NCBI GenBank assembly: GCA_011390885.1
Contig: JAABRO010000062.1
Location: 62,001 to 126,000, forward strand
Reading direction: 5' to 3'
Source of the DNA: Gemmatimonas sp.
GTDB taxonomy: Bacteria; Gemmatimonadota; Gemmatimonadetes; Gemmatimonadales; Gemmatimonadaceae
Length of the DNA: 64,000 nt
Part shown: piece after piece, positions 26,830 to 35,335 of the stretch
Layout of the letters: each line of letters opens with the position of its first letter
How positions within the stretch are numbered: position 1 is the first letter of the stretch
Notes under the pieces: generated by a model
Database searches by the model: none
What the model was told of the DNA's origin: nothing
What the model saw: only the letters and a program-made list of their open reading frames with translations
Made by a program: the position numbers and the translations under genes

Positions 26830-28830
26830 TCAGGGCACGCCGATCTGCTCGAGACGCCACCCCGACGCCGTGCGCTGCAGCGTCACCGGCAGCACGTCGT
26901 CCGCAGGCGGAATGGTCCCGCCGCCCACGGGGATCAGCTCGAACGTCACGTCGGCCGTGAGGTAGGTGCGCGACCCGACCGCGGCATCGTACGCGGCCCC
27001 GTTCACCACGCGAATCTCACCGATGCGCATGCGCACGGCGGTGGTGCTGCGGAACATGTTGTCGAACGTCTCCACGTTGCCCGCGGAGAGCCCGGCATAC
27101 ACCGCGCGCACCCGCGCCAGCTGGCGTGTCTCGACCGCCGAGGCGAACGACTCGATCACCGTGCGCGCCTCGCGCGCGAGACGGCTCTGCTCCTCGCGCT
27201 GCGCGGCCAGCGCCTCGGCCGAGGCACTCGGCACCGCCGCGGGCGCGGCGCGGGTGGGTGTCGGCGACGCTGCCGGCCGCTGGACGGGCGCCCGCGCGGG
27301 GGCCTGATCGGGGGCCGGATCTGAGACCTGATCGGAGGCCTCACTCGGCGGCTCGGCAGCGGTCGCATCAGGCGCTTCCGTGACGGCAGGCGGGATGACG
27401 TCCGGAACGGCCGTGCTGTCGGCCGCGAGCGCAGCGCCTGGACGGATTTCCGCATCGGCGGGGCCCGCATTCGCACCCTCGCCGCCGCCGAACCACGCCA
27501 CCGCGCCGGCGCCGCCGGCGGCCACGACCACCACGAGCGCCGCCACGCCGTACCACAAGGCCAAGCGACCGCGCGTCGGCTCGGTGGCCACGCCCCCATC
27601 GGGGCGCGGCGCCTGGGCGGCAGCGGTCGGGGGTACCTCGCGACCGGGCGCGTGGCTCGAGCGCGCGCCGCTCGAGACGCCGCTGCGCCGGCTCGTGCCG
27701 CCACCCGGCGTGGCCGACGGGTTGGGCGTATGCAGCAACTCGCCCAGCATCGTGCGGCGCTCCTCCACTGCCGCCAGTCGCACGAGCTCACCACGGAGCG
27801 GATCGCCCTCGCCCACCGCCGTGGCCCCCATCGCCGCGAGTGCCTCGGCGAAGCCGGGGAAGCGGTCGCCAGGCTCCTTGCTCAGCATGCGCATGATCGC
27901 CGCCTCCATCTCCGGCGGCAGGTCCGGCCGATACACGCCGAGCGGTGGCGCCGGCTCGGTGGTGTGCCCGCGCATGATCTCGAACGCCGAGCCCGTGAAC
28001 GGCGGCACGCCGGCGAGCAGCTCGTACGCCACGACACCGAGCGAGTACTGGTCGCTCCGTCCGTCGAGCGGCTGCGCGTAGCACTGCTCCGGACTCATGT
28101 ACGTGGGCGTGCCCACCACCATGCCCGTCTGCGTCTGCGTCGGGCCCTCGGCCACCTTGGCGATGCCGAAGTCGGTCACGAGCGCATCCCCGTCGCCGCT
28201 CATGAGGATGTTGCCCGGCTTGATGTCGCGGTGCACCACACCACGCCGATGGGCGTAGGCGAGCGCCGAACCCACCTGGAACAGGATTGCGCGCACGGCG
28301 GGAATGGCGAGGCGTCCGTGCGAGCGCAGCACCGCGTCGAGCGCCTGGCCCGCCACGAACTGCATCACGAAGTAGTGCAGGTCGTCGTACTGCCGCACCG
28401 CATAGATCGACACGATGTGCGCGTGCTGCAGGTTGGCGATCGTGATCGCCTCCTGCCGGAAGCGCTCCACCATGCCTTCGCCCATCATGATGCCCGGCGC
28501 CATCACCTTGATCGCGACGCGGCGATTGAGCGCGAGGTCGCGCCCCAGGAAGACGGCCGCCATGCCGCCACGCCCAAGCTCGCGACCGATCTCGAACTCG
28601 CCCTGCGTGGCCTCGCGCAGCCGTTCGAGCACGGTCTCCCAGGGGGATGGGACGGCATCGCTGGGGGCAGGCGTCGTCGAGTCCATCGATGGCGCGGGCG
28701 ACGAAGACGGTGCGAAGAGCTCCGTGGCGGATAGGCCGGGGACCGCGCCTCCGCACTGCGGGCACACGCGGTCGGCCTCGCCGAGCGGTGCACTGCAGCT
28801 GGCGCAGAAAGTGGGGCGCGGCGGGATCAT
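26830..28830 (-). CDS. Zinc-ribbon Ser/Thr protein kinase with C-terminal NTF2-like periplasmic domain
   Basis: 666 aa from the ATG at 28830. An N-terminal zinc ribbon (Cys9/Cys12 and Cys23/Cys26) precedes a Hanks kinase (about 82-345): GRELGRGGMAAVFLG, VAIKVM, HRDIKPGN, DFGIAKV and TPTYMSPEQ are all present. A single membrane helix (YGVAALVVVVAAGGAGAVAW) near residue 455 is followed by a Pro/Ala/Asp-rich linker and an exterior domain of about 120 residues (from ARTVIESFASAVETRQL) that resembles an NTF2/SnoaL-like fold. The active site looks complete. Upstream starts at 28860 and beyond are possible. It is divergent from the EEP lipoprotein gene. Confidence 0.92.
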   Translation of the reverse strand: MIPPRPTFCASCSAPLGEADRVCPQCGGAVPGLSATELFAPSSSPAPSMDSTTPAPSDAVPSPWETVLERLREATQGEFEIGRELGRGGMAAVFLGRDLALNRRVAIKVMAPGIMMGEGMVERFRQEAITIANLQHAHIVSIYAVRQYDDLHYFVMQFVAGQALDAVLRSHGRLAIPAVRAILFQVGSALAYAHRRGVVHRDIKPGNILMSGDGDALVTDFGIAKVAEGPTQTQTGMVVGTPTYMSPEQCYAQPLDGRSDQYSLGVVAYELLAGVPPFTGSAFEIMRGHTTEPAPPLGVYRPDLPPEMEAAIMRMLSKEPGDRFPGFAEALAAMGATAVGEGDPLRGELVRLAAVEERRTMLGELLHTPNPSATPGGGTSRRSGVSSGARSSHAPGREVPPTAAAQAPRPDGGVATEPTRGRLALWYGVAALVVVVAAGGAGAVAWFGGGEGANAGPADAEIRPGAALAADSTAVPDVIPPAVTEAPDATAAEPPSEASDQVSDPAPDQAPARAPVQRPAASPTPTRAAPAAVPSASAEALAAQREEQSRLAREARTVIESFASAVETRQLARVRAVYAGLSAGNVETFDNMFRSTTAVRMRIGEIRVVNGAAYDAAVGSRTYLTADVTFELIPVGGGTIPPADDVLPVTLQRTASGWRLEQIGVP

Positions 28831-29015
28831 GCGATGGGTCCAGCGTGGGGAGGCCCGCATCGGAGCGGCGTTCGACGGGAAGGTCGCACCCCGGCGGCGC
28901 GCGGAGCAAGCGGCGACGCGCCGCGCGTCGCGGCCACGGGCACCGCCGCGCCGACGTGGTCTTCGGTCACCCTCGCCACCCGTGACATCCGGACTCCTGA
29001 CGGTACGTTCCTCGC

Positions 29016-30671
29016 ATGACGCCACGCCGCATGTCACCGTCCCCGCCGCTCCATCGCGCGACTCGCGACGCCACGGCGCTCGCACGCGGCGCGTGCATCG
29101 CACTGCTCACGCTGGCCGCATGCCGGCCACCCGCATCAGTGCCCATGGTCGCTGAGCAGCCACGCGGCCACACCATCACGCTCGACGGCCACTTCACCGA
29201 CTGGCACTCCGTATCGGAGCCACTCGCGATCGGCTCGACGACCGAGATCGGCAGCGCGGTCCGGCTCGACACGCTCTGGGCCACCGACGATCCGGCGTGG
29301 CTGTACCTGTCGTTCGCCGTGCGCGACACGATCACGGCGCAGGGACTGCCCGGCACGCTGCACATCCTGCTCGACACCGACGACGACACGTCCACGGGCA
29401 ACACGGTGTTCGGACTGGCCGGCGTGGACGCCGTGCTCGACCTCTCGCGCACGAATGCCGGACCTGCGGGCACGCGAGGCGCCGGCTTCTCGCTGCGCGC
29501 GCCCGACGGGACCGCCGCCACGCAGGGCCTCGGCGCGCACCGCAACGCCCACGACGTGGGGCTGCTCGTGTTGCCCACCTGGAGCGCCACGCGCTTCGAG
29601 CTGCGCACCGCGCGCGCCGGCGCCGACGACGGATTCGCACGGCTCGGCGAGCGTGTGCGCGTGCAGCTGGTGTTCGCCGACCAGGGCGCGGTACGCAGCC
29701 GCACGGAGCCGGTGCGCCACACCATGCGCACGCGACGCGGCCCGGATCCGTTCCCGCGCTGGGCCGACGCGATTCCCGCGCGCCCCGCGGGCAGCGTGCG
29801 CATGGCGCACTGGAACGTGGCGCACGAGCGCTTTCGCACGCCGGAGCGCCATGCCCGGCTGCTCGCCGCGGTGCGCCCCGACGTGGTGCTGCTCGACGAG
29901 GTGTACGAGAACGTCTCCGACGCCGCGTTGGCCGCGTTCTTCGCCGAGCCAGGGCTGGCCGCACTCGGCCGGTGGCAGTGGGTGCGTGCCGAAAGCGGCG
30001 GGCGACAGAAGACCGTCGTCGCGACGCGCGACCGGGCCATCCGGCCGGCGGTGTCGATGCGGCGCGTGGAGTTCGCGCCAGGCGCGCTCGACAGCCTGCG
30101 CTCCATCGTTCCCGCAGACTTCCGTGGCACGCTCGACGTGGAGGAGAACGACCAGGTCTCGGCCACCGGGGCGTGGGTGGATGTCGACGGGCGCGAGGTC
30201 CTGTTCGTTCCGCTCGACCTGCGCAGTGCCGGTCACCACGGCAGTCCGCATGACGCCGTGCGCCTGCTGCAGGTGCGCACGCTGCGCGACGCCATCGCGC
30301 GTGAGTTGCAGGGACGTCGTGCACCCGTGGTGATCGCCGGCGACTTCAACCCGGTCGGCGCCTTCGCGCCCGTGGCCGAGCTCATGCGCGGCCTCGACGT
30401 GGACGGCAGCGACCTGCACCTCGCCGACACGCCGCGCCTGGGCGAGGCGACGTGGGCCACCTGGCGGAATCCATCCGCCGCGCTCTTCGGGCCCGGCCGC
30501 CTCGACCTGACGCTCTATCCCGACGCCGCGCTCGAACGCACCGGCGGCTTCGTGTTCGCGAGCGAAGACCTGACGGCCCCGCGAGCGGCCTCACTCGGAC
30601 TCGAGCGCGACGACTCGCAGCGGGCCTCCGATCACCTGATCGTGGTCACCGACCTGCGCGCGCGTCGGTGA
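29016..30671 (+). CDS. Lipoprotein of the endonuclease/exonuclease/phosphatase (EEP) superfamily
   Basis: 551 aa. A signal sequence with lipobox LTLAAC near residue 35 predicts lipid anchoring. An N-terminal beta-sandwich (about 50-240; ITLDGHFTDWHSVSEPLAIG) resembles carbohydrate-binding/CBM9-like domains. The C-terminal part (about 258-550) is an EEP domain: RMAHWNVAHE, DVVLLDEVYEN (metal Glu), VIAGDFNPVGAF and SDHLIVVTDL (catalytic His). The fold acts on phosphodiesters of nucleic acids, lipids or inositol phosphates; the substrate here is unknown. It is convergent with the following epimerase gene (22-nt gap). Confidence 0.85.
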   Translation: MTPRRMSPSPPLHRATRDATALARGACIALLTLAACRPPASVPMVAEQPRGHTITLDGHFTDWHSVSEPLAIGSTTEIGSAVRLDTLWATDDPAWLYLSFAVRDTITAQGLPGTLHILLDTDDDTSTGNTVFGLAGVDAVLDLSRTNAGPAGTRGAGFSLRAPDGTAATQGLGAHRNAHDVGLLVLPTWSATRFELRTARAGADDGFARLGERVRVQLVFADQGAVRSRTEPVRHTMRTRRGPDPFPRWADAIPARPAGSVRMAHWNVAHERFRTPERHARLLAAVRPDVVLLDEVYENVSDAALAAFFAEPGLAALGRWQWVRAESGGRQKTVVATRDRAIRPAVSMRRVEFAPGALDSLRSIVPADFRGTLDVEENDQVSATGAWVDVDGREVLFVPLDLRSAGHHGSPHDAVRLLQVRTLRDAIARELQGRRAPVVIAGDFNPVGAFAPVAELMRGLDVDGSDLHLADTPRLGEATWATWRNPSAALFGPGRLDLTLYPDAALERTGGFVFASEDLTAPRAASLGLERDDSQRASDHLIVVTDLRARR

Positions 30672-30693
30672 CCATGTTCTCGGGCGAGCGCCG

Positions 30694-31854
30694 CTAGCCG
30701 TTCTGCTGGTGCCAGCGCGTGAGCAGCTCCTGCTCGCGTGCGCGCGTCATCCCCGCGGCACGCTTGGCCCGCTCGGCCGCCGGTCGGGCCTTGTCCCACG
30801 CCAGCGTGTCACGCGCCGTGTCGGCCAGCGGGCGATACGTCAGTCCGGCCGCGACCGCGCGCGACACGTCCACGTACATGAGCGGATCGCCGGGAGCCCA
30901 CGCGGGGAGCTCGCTCCAGATCGCCACCTTCTGCGCCGCGAGGAAGTCCTCCGACACCCACGTGAAGCGCACCGGTGACGACGTGACCGCGCGACAGCCG
31001 GCCAGCATCTCGCCGAACGTGAGTCGCGTGGCCGGTCCGGTGGCGTTGAAGTCGCCCGTCGTGCCCGACTCGGCCAGGCGCACGATCCATTCGGTGAGGT
31101 CGCGCTGGTCGATGACCTGCGACGAATGATTCGGGTTGCCGGGCGCGAGCATCTCGCCCCCCTCGTCGATCCGCACTGGCCAGTAGGTCCAGCGGTCGGT
31201 CGGATCACCGGGGCCCACGATGAGCCCGGGGCGCACCACCGTCGCGCGTCCGCGGAACGCCTCGTGCACGATGTTCTCGGAGATCGCCTTGGTGAGTCCG
31301 TACGGCGCCTCGTCACCGTCCTTCCAGTTCGCCGGCGGCTCGAAGCGCTCGGTGCCTTCACCGAGCGGCTGCATGCGCACGTCGCCCGCCGTGGCGTAGC
31401 TCATGCCCGGCATGCGATACGCCGAGATCGACGAGACGAACAGGTAGTGATCGGTTGCGTTGCGCAGCGCCTTCGTGCTGCGCTGCACCCAGCGATAGTC
31501 GCGGGCGTTGTTGTCGAGCACCGCGTCCCACTTCCGCGTGGAGAGCACGCCCAGGTCCCCTTCCCGGTCGGCGATGATGTGCTCGACCCCATCCACCTTC
31601 GTCGCGCTGCGCCCGCGCGTGAGGATGGTGACCTCGTGCCCGCGCGCGAGCGCGTACTTGACCGTGTTGGGTCCGATGAATCCCGTGCCGCCGAGGATGA
31701 GCAGCTTCTTCGCGGCACCGGCGCGCGGCGTGTCCTGACGCGATGCGGCCAGCTGCGTCGCCGTGCCGGTCGCCCGGCCGAGTGAGGGGCGCAGCGCCAG
31801 CGCGGCGCCGAGCACGGCACCGGTGCGGAGGAAGTCTCGTCGGGAGTCGGTCAT
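30694..31854 (-). CDS. Tat-exported NAD(P)-dependent epimerase/dehydratase-like protein
   Basis: 386 aa. The N-terminus SRRDFLRTGAVLGAALAL is a twin-arginine signal. The mature part is an extended-SDR/Rossmann protein: LLILGGTGFIGPNTV for NAD(P) binding near residue 50, with SSISAYRMPGMSY and later YGLTKAISENI (YxxxK) as active-site segments. Exported epimerase-like proteins with Tat signals are thought to fold with bound cofactor before export. The substrate is unknown. It faces the EEP gene and is divergent from the next gene. Confidence 0.87.
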   Translation of the reverse strand: MTDSRRDFLRTGAVLGAALALRPSLGRATGTATQLAASRQDTPRAGAAKKLLILGGTGFIGPNTVKYALARGHEVTILTRGRSATKVDGVEHIIADREGDLGVLSTRKWDAVLDNNARDYRWVQRSTKALRNATDHYLFVSSISAYRMPGMSYATAGDVRMQPLGEGTERFEPPANWKDGDEAPYGLTKAISENIVHEAFRGRATVVRPGLIVGPGDPTDRWTYWPVRIDEGGEMLAPGNPNHSSQVIDQRDLTEWIVRLAESGTTGDFNATGPATRLTFGEMLAGCRAVTSSPVRFTWVSEDFLAAQKVAIWSELPAWAPGDPLMYVDVSRAVAAGLTYRPLADTARDTLAWDKARPAAERAKRAAGMTRAREQELLTRWHQQNG

Positions 31855-32066
31855 GACCGTGGTGTCGGGGAGGGGGCGGGAGGCGCACAGGCCGGCATCT
31901 GCGGATGCCGGTGGGGTCGTCTGTTCGCGCTGCGGTGGATTCTACGGCCTGGCGCCGTGAATGCACGACCGCAGCCGGGCGGGGACCGCGGGCGGACGGC
32001 GACCTCCGGGTGCCGTGTCAAGGAAACGCCGATGGTCGCCCGGCCGGCGTATTCTACTTTGGCGAT

Positions 32067-33083
32067 ATGCTCATACGGCGATCATCCGATCCCGGGCGGG
32101 GCGCTCGACGGCGGCGACTGCTCGCCGTCGCGTGCGCGTTCGTCGCGGTCACGACCCCGTCGACAGGCGCCGCGCAGCGTCCGGACGGCTGGCGCTTTCC
32201 CGACGCCAGCGGCGCTGCCGCGTGGTTCGCCGTGGTGCGGGACCTCGAGGTCCCGGCTCCCGGACCGCTCGCGTACTACGCGCCAGGGGCGGCGCGCGCC
32301 GAGCCCCTGCGCGGAATGCTGCGCGCCCCGGCGTTCGAGATCCTGCACTTCGGCCCGCTGTATGCCCCGACGGCCACGACCGACGACCTCGTCGCGACGC
32401 TGCGCGCGGCGGCCCGGCCGGCCGATCCGGCCCCGGCCTCCGGCCGCATCCTCGCGGCGGCACTGCGGGCCACCCTGGCGGCCGACACCCGCGCATCGCG
32501 ACTCCCCGCACTCGCCGACGCGATCGTGCGCCGCAAGACGTCCGAGCGTGGGCTGGACGCCGCGCGGCGCACCGCCCTGACGTCGCGATGGGAGACGAGC
32601 TTCGCGCCGGCCCTGCGCGCCTGGCTCGCGCAGCAGCGCCTGGTGGGCGGCACCGTGCTGGTCATTCCAGCCGTCGGACCCGAGGGACGCGCCTTCGCCG
32701 GCCGCCATGACGATCCCCTCGACAACGTGATCGCCGTCGGCACCTGGCCCGCGGCCGGCGAGCCGGACGCCCCTCTCCTGGCCATGCTCCGCGAACTCTG
32801 TTTCCCGGCCGTCACGCGTTCGCTCGGCGCAGCGGCGGCCGCCGACCGCGAGGCGGCCAGTCGCCTGGCGTCGAATGCAGCGATTCGCTGCGGCGCACGC
32901 CTCGCGGACGCCGTGAGCTCCGCCACGGGTGCCGCGTACCGTCGCCAGTGGGCCGCGGTCGGCGGCGGGCGCAGCGACGACTTCGAGGCACGCTTTCCAG
33001 TGGACGCCGAGGTCTGGCGTCCCATCGCCGCGCAACTCGACGCGGCCCTCGGTCCCGGGCGAACGCCCGCGGGCCTTCCCTGA
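32067..33083 (+). CDS. Exported protein of unknown function, paired with the porin gene
   Basis: 338 aa from the ATG at 32067, which starts a basic N-terminus and signal peptide (RRRLLAVACAFVAVTTPSTGAAQ). The mature part is mostly helical, Ala/Arg-rich, with two Cys (RELCFPAV near residue 248 and AAIRCGARL near 277) that could form a disulfide. No catalytic motif is recognised. It ends 16 nt before the FadL/OmpP1-like gene and likely forms an operon with it, so a role in uptake or envelope transport is possible but unproven. Confidence 0.78.
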   Translation: MLIRRSSDPGRGARRRRLLAVACAFVAVTTPSTGAAQRPDGWRFPDASGAAAWFAVVRDLEVPAPGPLAYYAPGAARAEPLRGMLRAPAFEILHFGPLYAPTATTDDLVATLRAAARPADPAPASGRILAAALRATLAADTRASRLPALADAIVRRKTSERGLDAARRTALTSRWETSFAPALRAWLAQQRLVGGTVLVIPAVGPEGRAFAGRHDDPLDNVIAVGTWPAAGEPDAPLLAMLRELCFPAVTRSLGAAAAADREAASRLASNAAIRCGARLADAVSSATGAAYRRQWAAVGGGRSDDFEARFPVDAEVWRPIAAQLDAALGPGRTPAGLP

Positions 33084-33099
33084 ACTCCGGAGCATGCCC

Positions 33100-34431
33100 A
33101 TGACTGCGTCGTTGCTTCGTCGGCTCACCCTCCCGGTGGCACTCGCGGCTGTCGCGGCGGCCCCTCGGCCAGCACTCGCCACCGACGGCCATTTCCTCCA
33201 CGGCGTCGGCGCCGTGAACTCCGCGCTCGGTGGTGCGGGCGTGGCCGGCAGCGCGTCGCTGCTCGGCGCGTTCTTCATGAACCCGGCGGCGCTCGCACAG
33301 TTCACCGGCACGCACGGCGAGCTGTCGATGGAGCTCTTCAAGCCTGATCGCACGGTGTCGAGCTCGGCCGGGCCGATGAGCGGGTCCACCCGCAGCAACT
33401 CCGAGTTCGTGCCGGTCCCCGCCTTTGGCTTCACGACCTCGTTCAAGGACGGTCGCGTCGTCGCCGGCCTTGCCGGCCTTGGGATCGGCGGCTTCGGTGT
33501 GCGCTATCGCGCCGACCCGACCAACCCGATCCTCGCGCCGCGGCCCAACGGCTTCGGGCAGGTGTACTCGAACTTCAGCCTGCTGAAGGTGGCCCCCGCG
33601 ATCGCGTGGAAGGCCGGCGAAAAGCTGATGCTCGGCGCCGCCGTGAACGTGGACTGGGCATCGCTCGCCGTCGATCCCATGCCGATCGGCTCGCCCGCCG
33701 TGGACCCGGGCCCGGACAACACGCCCTTTACCCAGGACGACCGCGCGTACTACTCGGGCGTGGCGCACACCGACGGGGCGTTCGGCTTCGGCGCGCAACT
33801 CGGGGTCCTGTACGCGGTGACACCGACCTTCCGCGTGGGCGCCTCGTACGCGACGCCGCAGGTGTTCGAGAAGTTCCGGTGGGACGCCGTGTACGAGAAC
33901 CCGAACCTGCCGAACTACAACACGGCGCGCACGATCGAGTTCGCGTTGGATGTTCCGGCGGTGTACGCGGTCGGTGTCGCGTACGCGCCCCGGCCGTCGC
34001 TCGAGCTCGTTGCCGACGTGAAGCACATGGCGTACGCGAGCACCCGCGGCTTCAAGGACGCCGGCTTCAACCCGGATGGATCCGTAGCCGGCTTCGGCTG
34101 GCAGGACATCCGCGTCGTCGCCCTCGGCGCCCAATGGAAGGCCAGCGACCGGCTGACGCTGCGCGGCGGCTACAACTACTCGGGCAACCCGATCCCCGAC
34201 GAGCAGTCGATGTTCAACATTCCGGCGCCGGCGGTGATCCAGCACCACGCCACAGCGGGCATCGGGTTTGCGGTGCGCCCCGACCTCGAGGTGAACGTGG
34301 CGTACTACAACGCGTTCGAGAACTCGATCACCGGTCCGATCGTCCGCCCGGGCGGTGCGCTGCCGGGCACGTCCGTCACGAACGCCCTGTCGGCGCAGTC
34401 GATCCTCATCGGGTTCGCACTGAAGCCGTAG
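33100..34431 (+). CDS. FadL/OmpP1/TodX-family outer-membrane transporter
   Basis: 443 aa from the ATG at 33100, which has CGGAG eight bases upstream; the ATG at 33094 is too close to it. The signal peptide ends ...PRPALA. The mature start TDGHFLHGVGAVNSALGGAG, then FMNPAALA, is the classic FadL-like N-terminal hatch pattern (NPA). Repeated aromatic beta-strands and a terminal ILIGFALKP close the barrel. FadL-type channels let hydrophobic compounds such as fatty acids or aromatic hydrocarbons cross the outer membrane. It sits downstream of an exported unknown protein. Confidence 0.9.
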   Translation: MTASLLRRLTLPVALAAVAAAPRPALATDGHFLHGVGAVNSALGGAGVAGSASLLGAFFMNPAALAQFTGTHGELSMELFKPDRTVSSSAGPMSGSTRSNSEFVPVPAFGFTTSFKDGRVVAGLAGLGIGGFGVRYRADPTNPILAPRPNGFGQVYSNFSLLKVAPAIAWKAGEKLMLGAAVNVDWASLAVDPMPIGSPAVDPGPDNTPFTQDDRAYYSGVAHTDGAFGFGAQLGVLYAVTPTFRVGASYATPQVFEKFRWDAVYENPNLPNYNTARTIEFALDVPAVYAVGVAYAPRPSLELVADVKHMAYASTRGFKDAGFNPDGSVAGFGWQDIRVVALGAQWKASDRLTLRGGYNYSGNPIPDEQSMFNIPAPAVIQHHATAGIGFAVRPDLEVNVAYYNAFENSITGPIVRPGGALPGTSVTNALSAQSILIGFALKP

Positions 34432-34752
34432 GGCGCGGACCGGCGCCCCGCTCGGCAGGTGGCCGGCACGCGCTGGCGCACGCGACGTCGTGCGCCAGCG
34501 CGACGCGGACCGCATGCCATGGGGTCGCGCCGCTGGTCATCGGCGGCTTCTCAGGAGTAGCGCCTGCACGCCGTGGTGTCTGGTAGGCACCACCAGCTGA
34601 CGTACCGCTTCTGGGCGCAGGGCGCCGTTCCCCCCCTCGGTCCGCGGCGAGCGCCTGGCAGTCATGTCGGGCGGCATCGGCGTGCGGCTGCACGGACGCG
34701 GAGCAGGTGCTCCGTGAGGTCCACTGCTGCAACCGAGGACGCCATCAGCACC
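34432..34752. other. Gene-free stretch after the porin gene
   Basis: 321 bp with no supported gene. It contains a strong hairpin at 34471-34500 near its left end and presumably the promoter of the GNAT gene near its right end. Nothing else is recognised. Confidence 0.5.
34471..34500 (+). terminator. Perfect 12-bp GC hairpin 39 bp after the porin gene
   Basis: CGCTGGCGCACG (34471-34482) and CGTGCGCCAGCG (34489-34500) form a perfect 12-bp stem with a 6-nt loop. There is no T run. Its place just behind the porin stop fits a transcription terminator or RNA 3'-end stabiliser. Confidence 0.5.
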
Positions 34753-35205
34753 ATGCACATCCGCCTCGCCACCGAACACGACCTGTCCGCCGTCGTCCGC
34801 CTGCTGGCCGACGATCCGCTCGGGGCGACCCGCGAGCGTGACGCGGATCCGCTCCCGCTCGAATACCACACGGCTTTCGCCGCGATGCAGGCGCAGACCG
34901 GCAACGAGCTGCTGGTCGCGGTGATCGACGACGAAGTCGTCGGGTGCCTGCAGCTCACCGTGATCCCTGGCATCAGTCGGCTGGGGGCATTCCGGGCGCA
35001 GATCGAGGGCGTTCGCGTTGCCGCGTCGCACCGTGGCGCCGGCGTGGGCGAGGCGCTCGTCCGGCACGCGATCGATCGCGCACGGCACGCCGGCTGCGCC
35101 CTCGTGCAGCTCACCACGGATGCCACCCGCGTCGAGGCGCGGCGCTTCTACGAGCGCCTCGGCTTCGAGGCCACCCACCTGGGAATGAAGCTGCGCCTCG
35201 ACTAG
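34753..35205 (+). CDS. GNAT-family N-acetyltransferase
   Basis: 150 aa from the ATG at 34753 (MHIRLATEHDL, a typical GNAT N-terminus). The acetyl-CoA-binding motif A, VRVAASHRGAGVGEALVRHA, starts near residue 92, and motif B ARRFYERLGFEATHLGMKL ends the protein. Single-domain acetyltransferase acting on an amine; the substrate is not predictable. Confidence 0.92.
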   Translation: MHIRLATEHDLSAVVRLLADDPLGATRERDADPLPLEYHTAFAAMQAQTGNELLVAVIDDEVVGCLQLTVIPGISRLGAFRAQIEGVRVAASHRGAGVGEALVRHAIDRARHAGCALVQLTTDATRVEARRFYERLGFEATHLGMKLRLD

Positions 35206-35335
35206 CGGCCCGAGGCGTCCCGTGCCGTGGACTCGACACGGTCCGCGTGCGGACCGACTATGTGCGGCAGACACCGACCACCTGACCGCGCGCGCCCGCG
35301 GTCAGCGTTCCGCCTCCTGCTCCGAGAGCCCTGCC

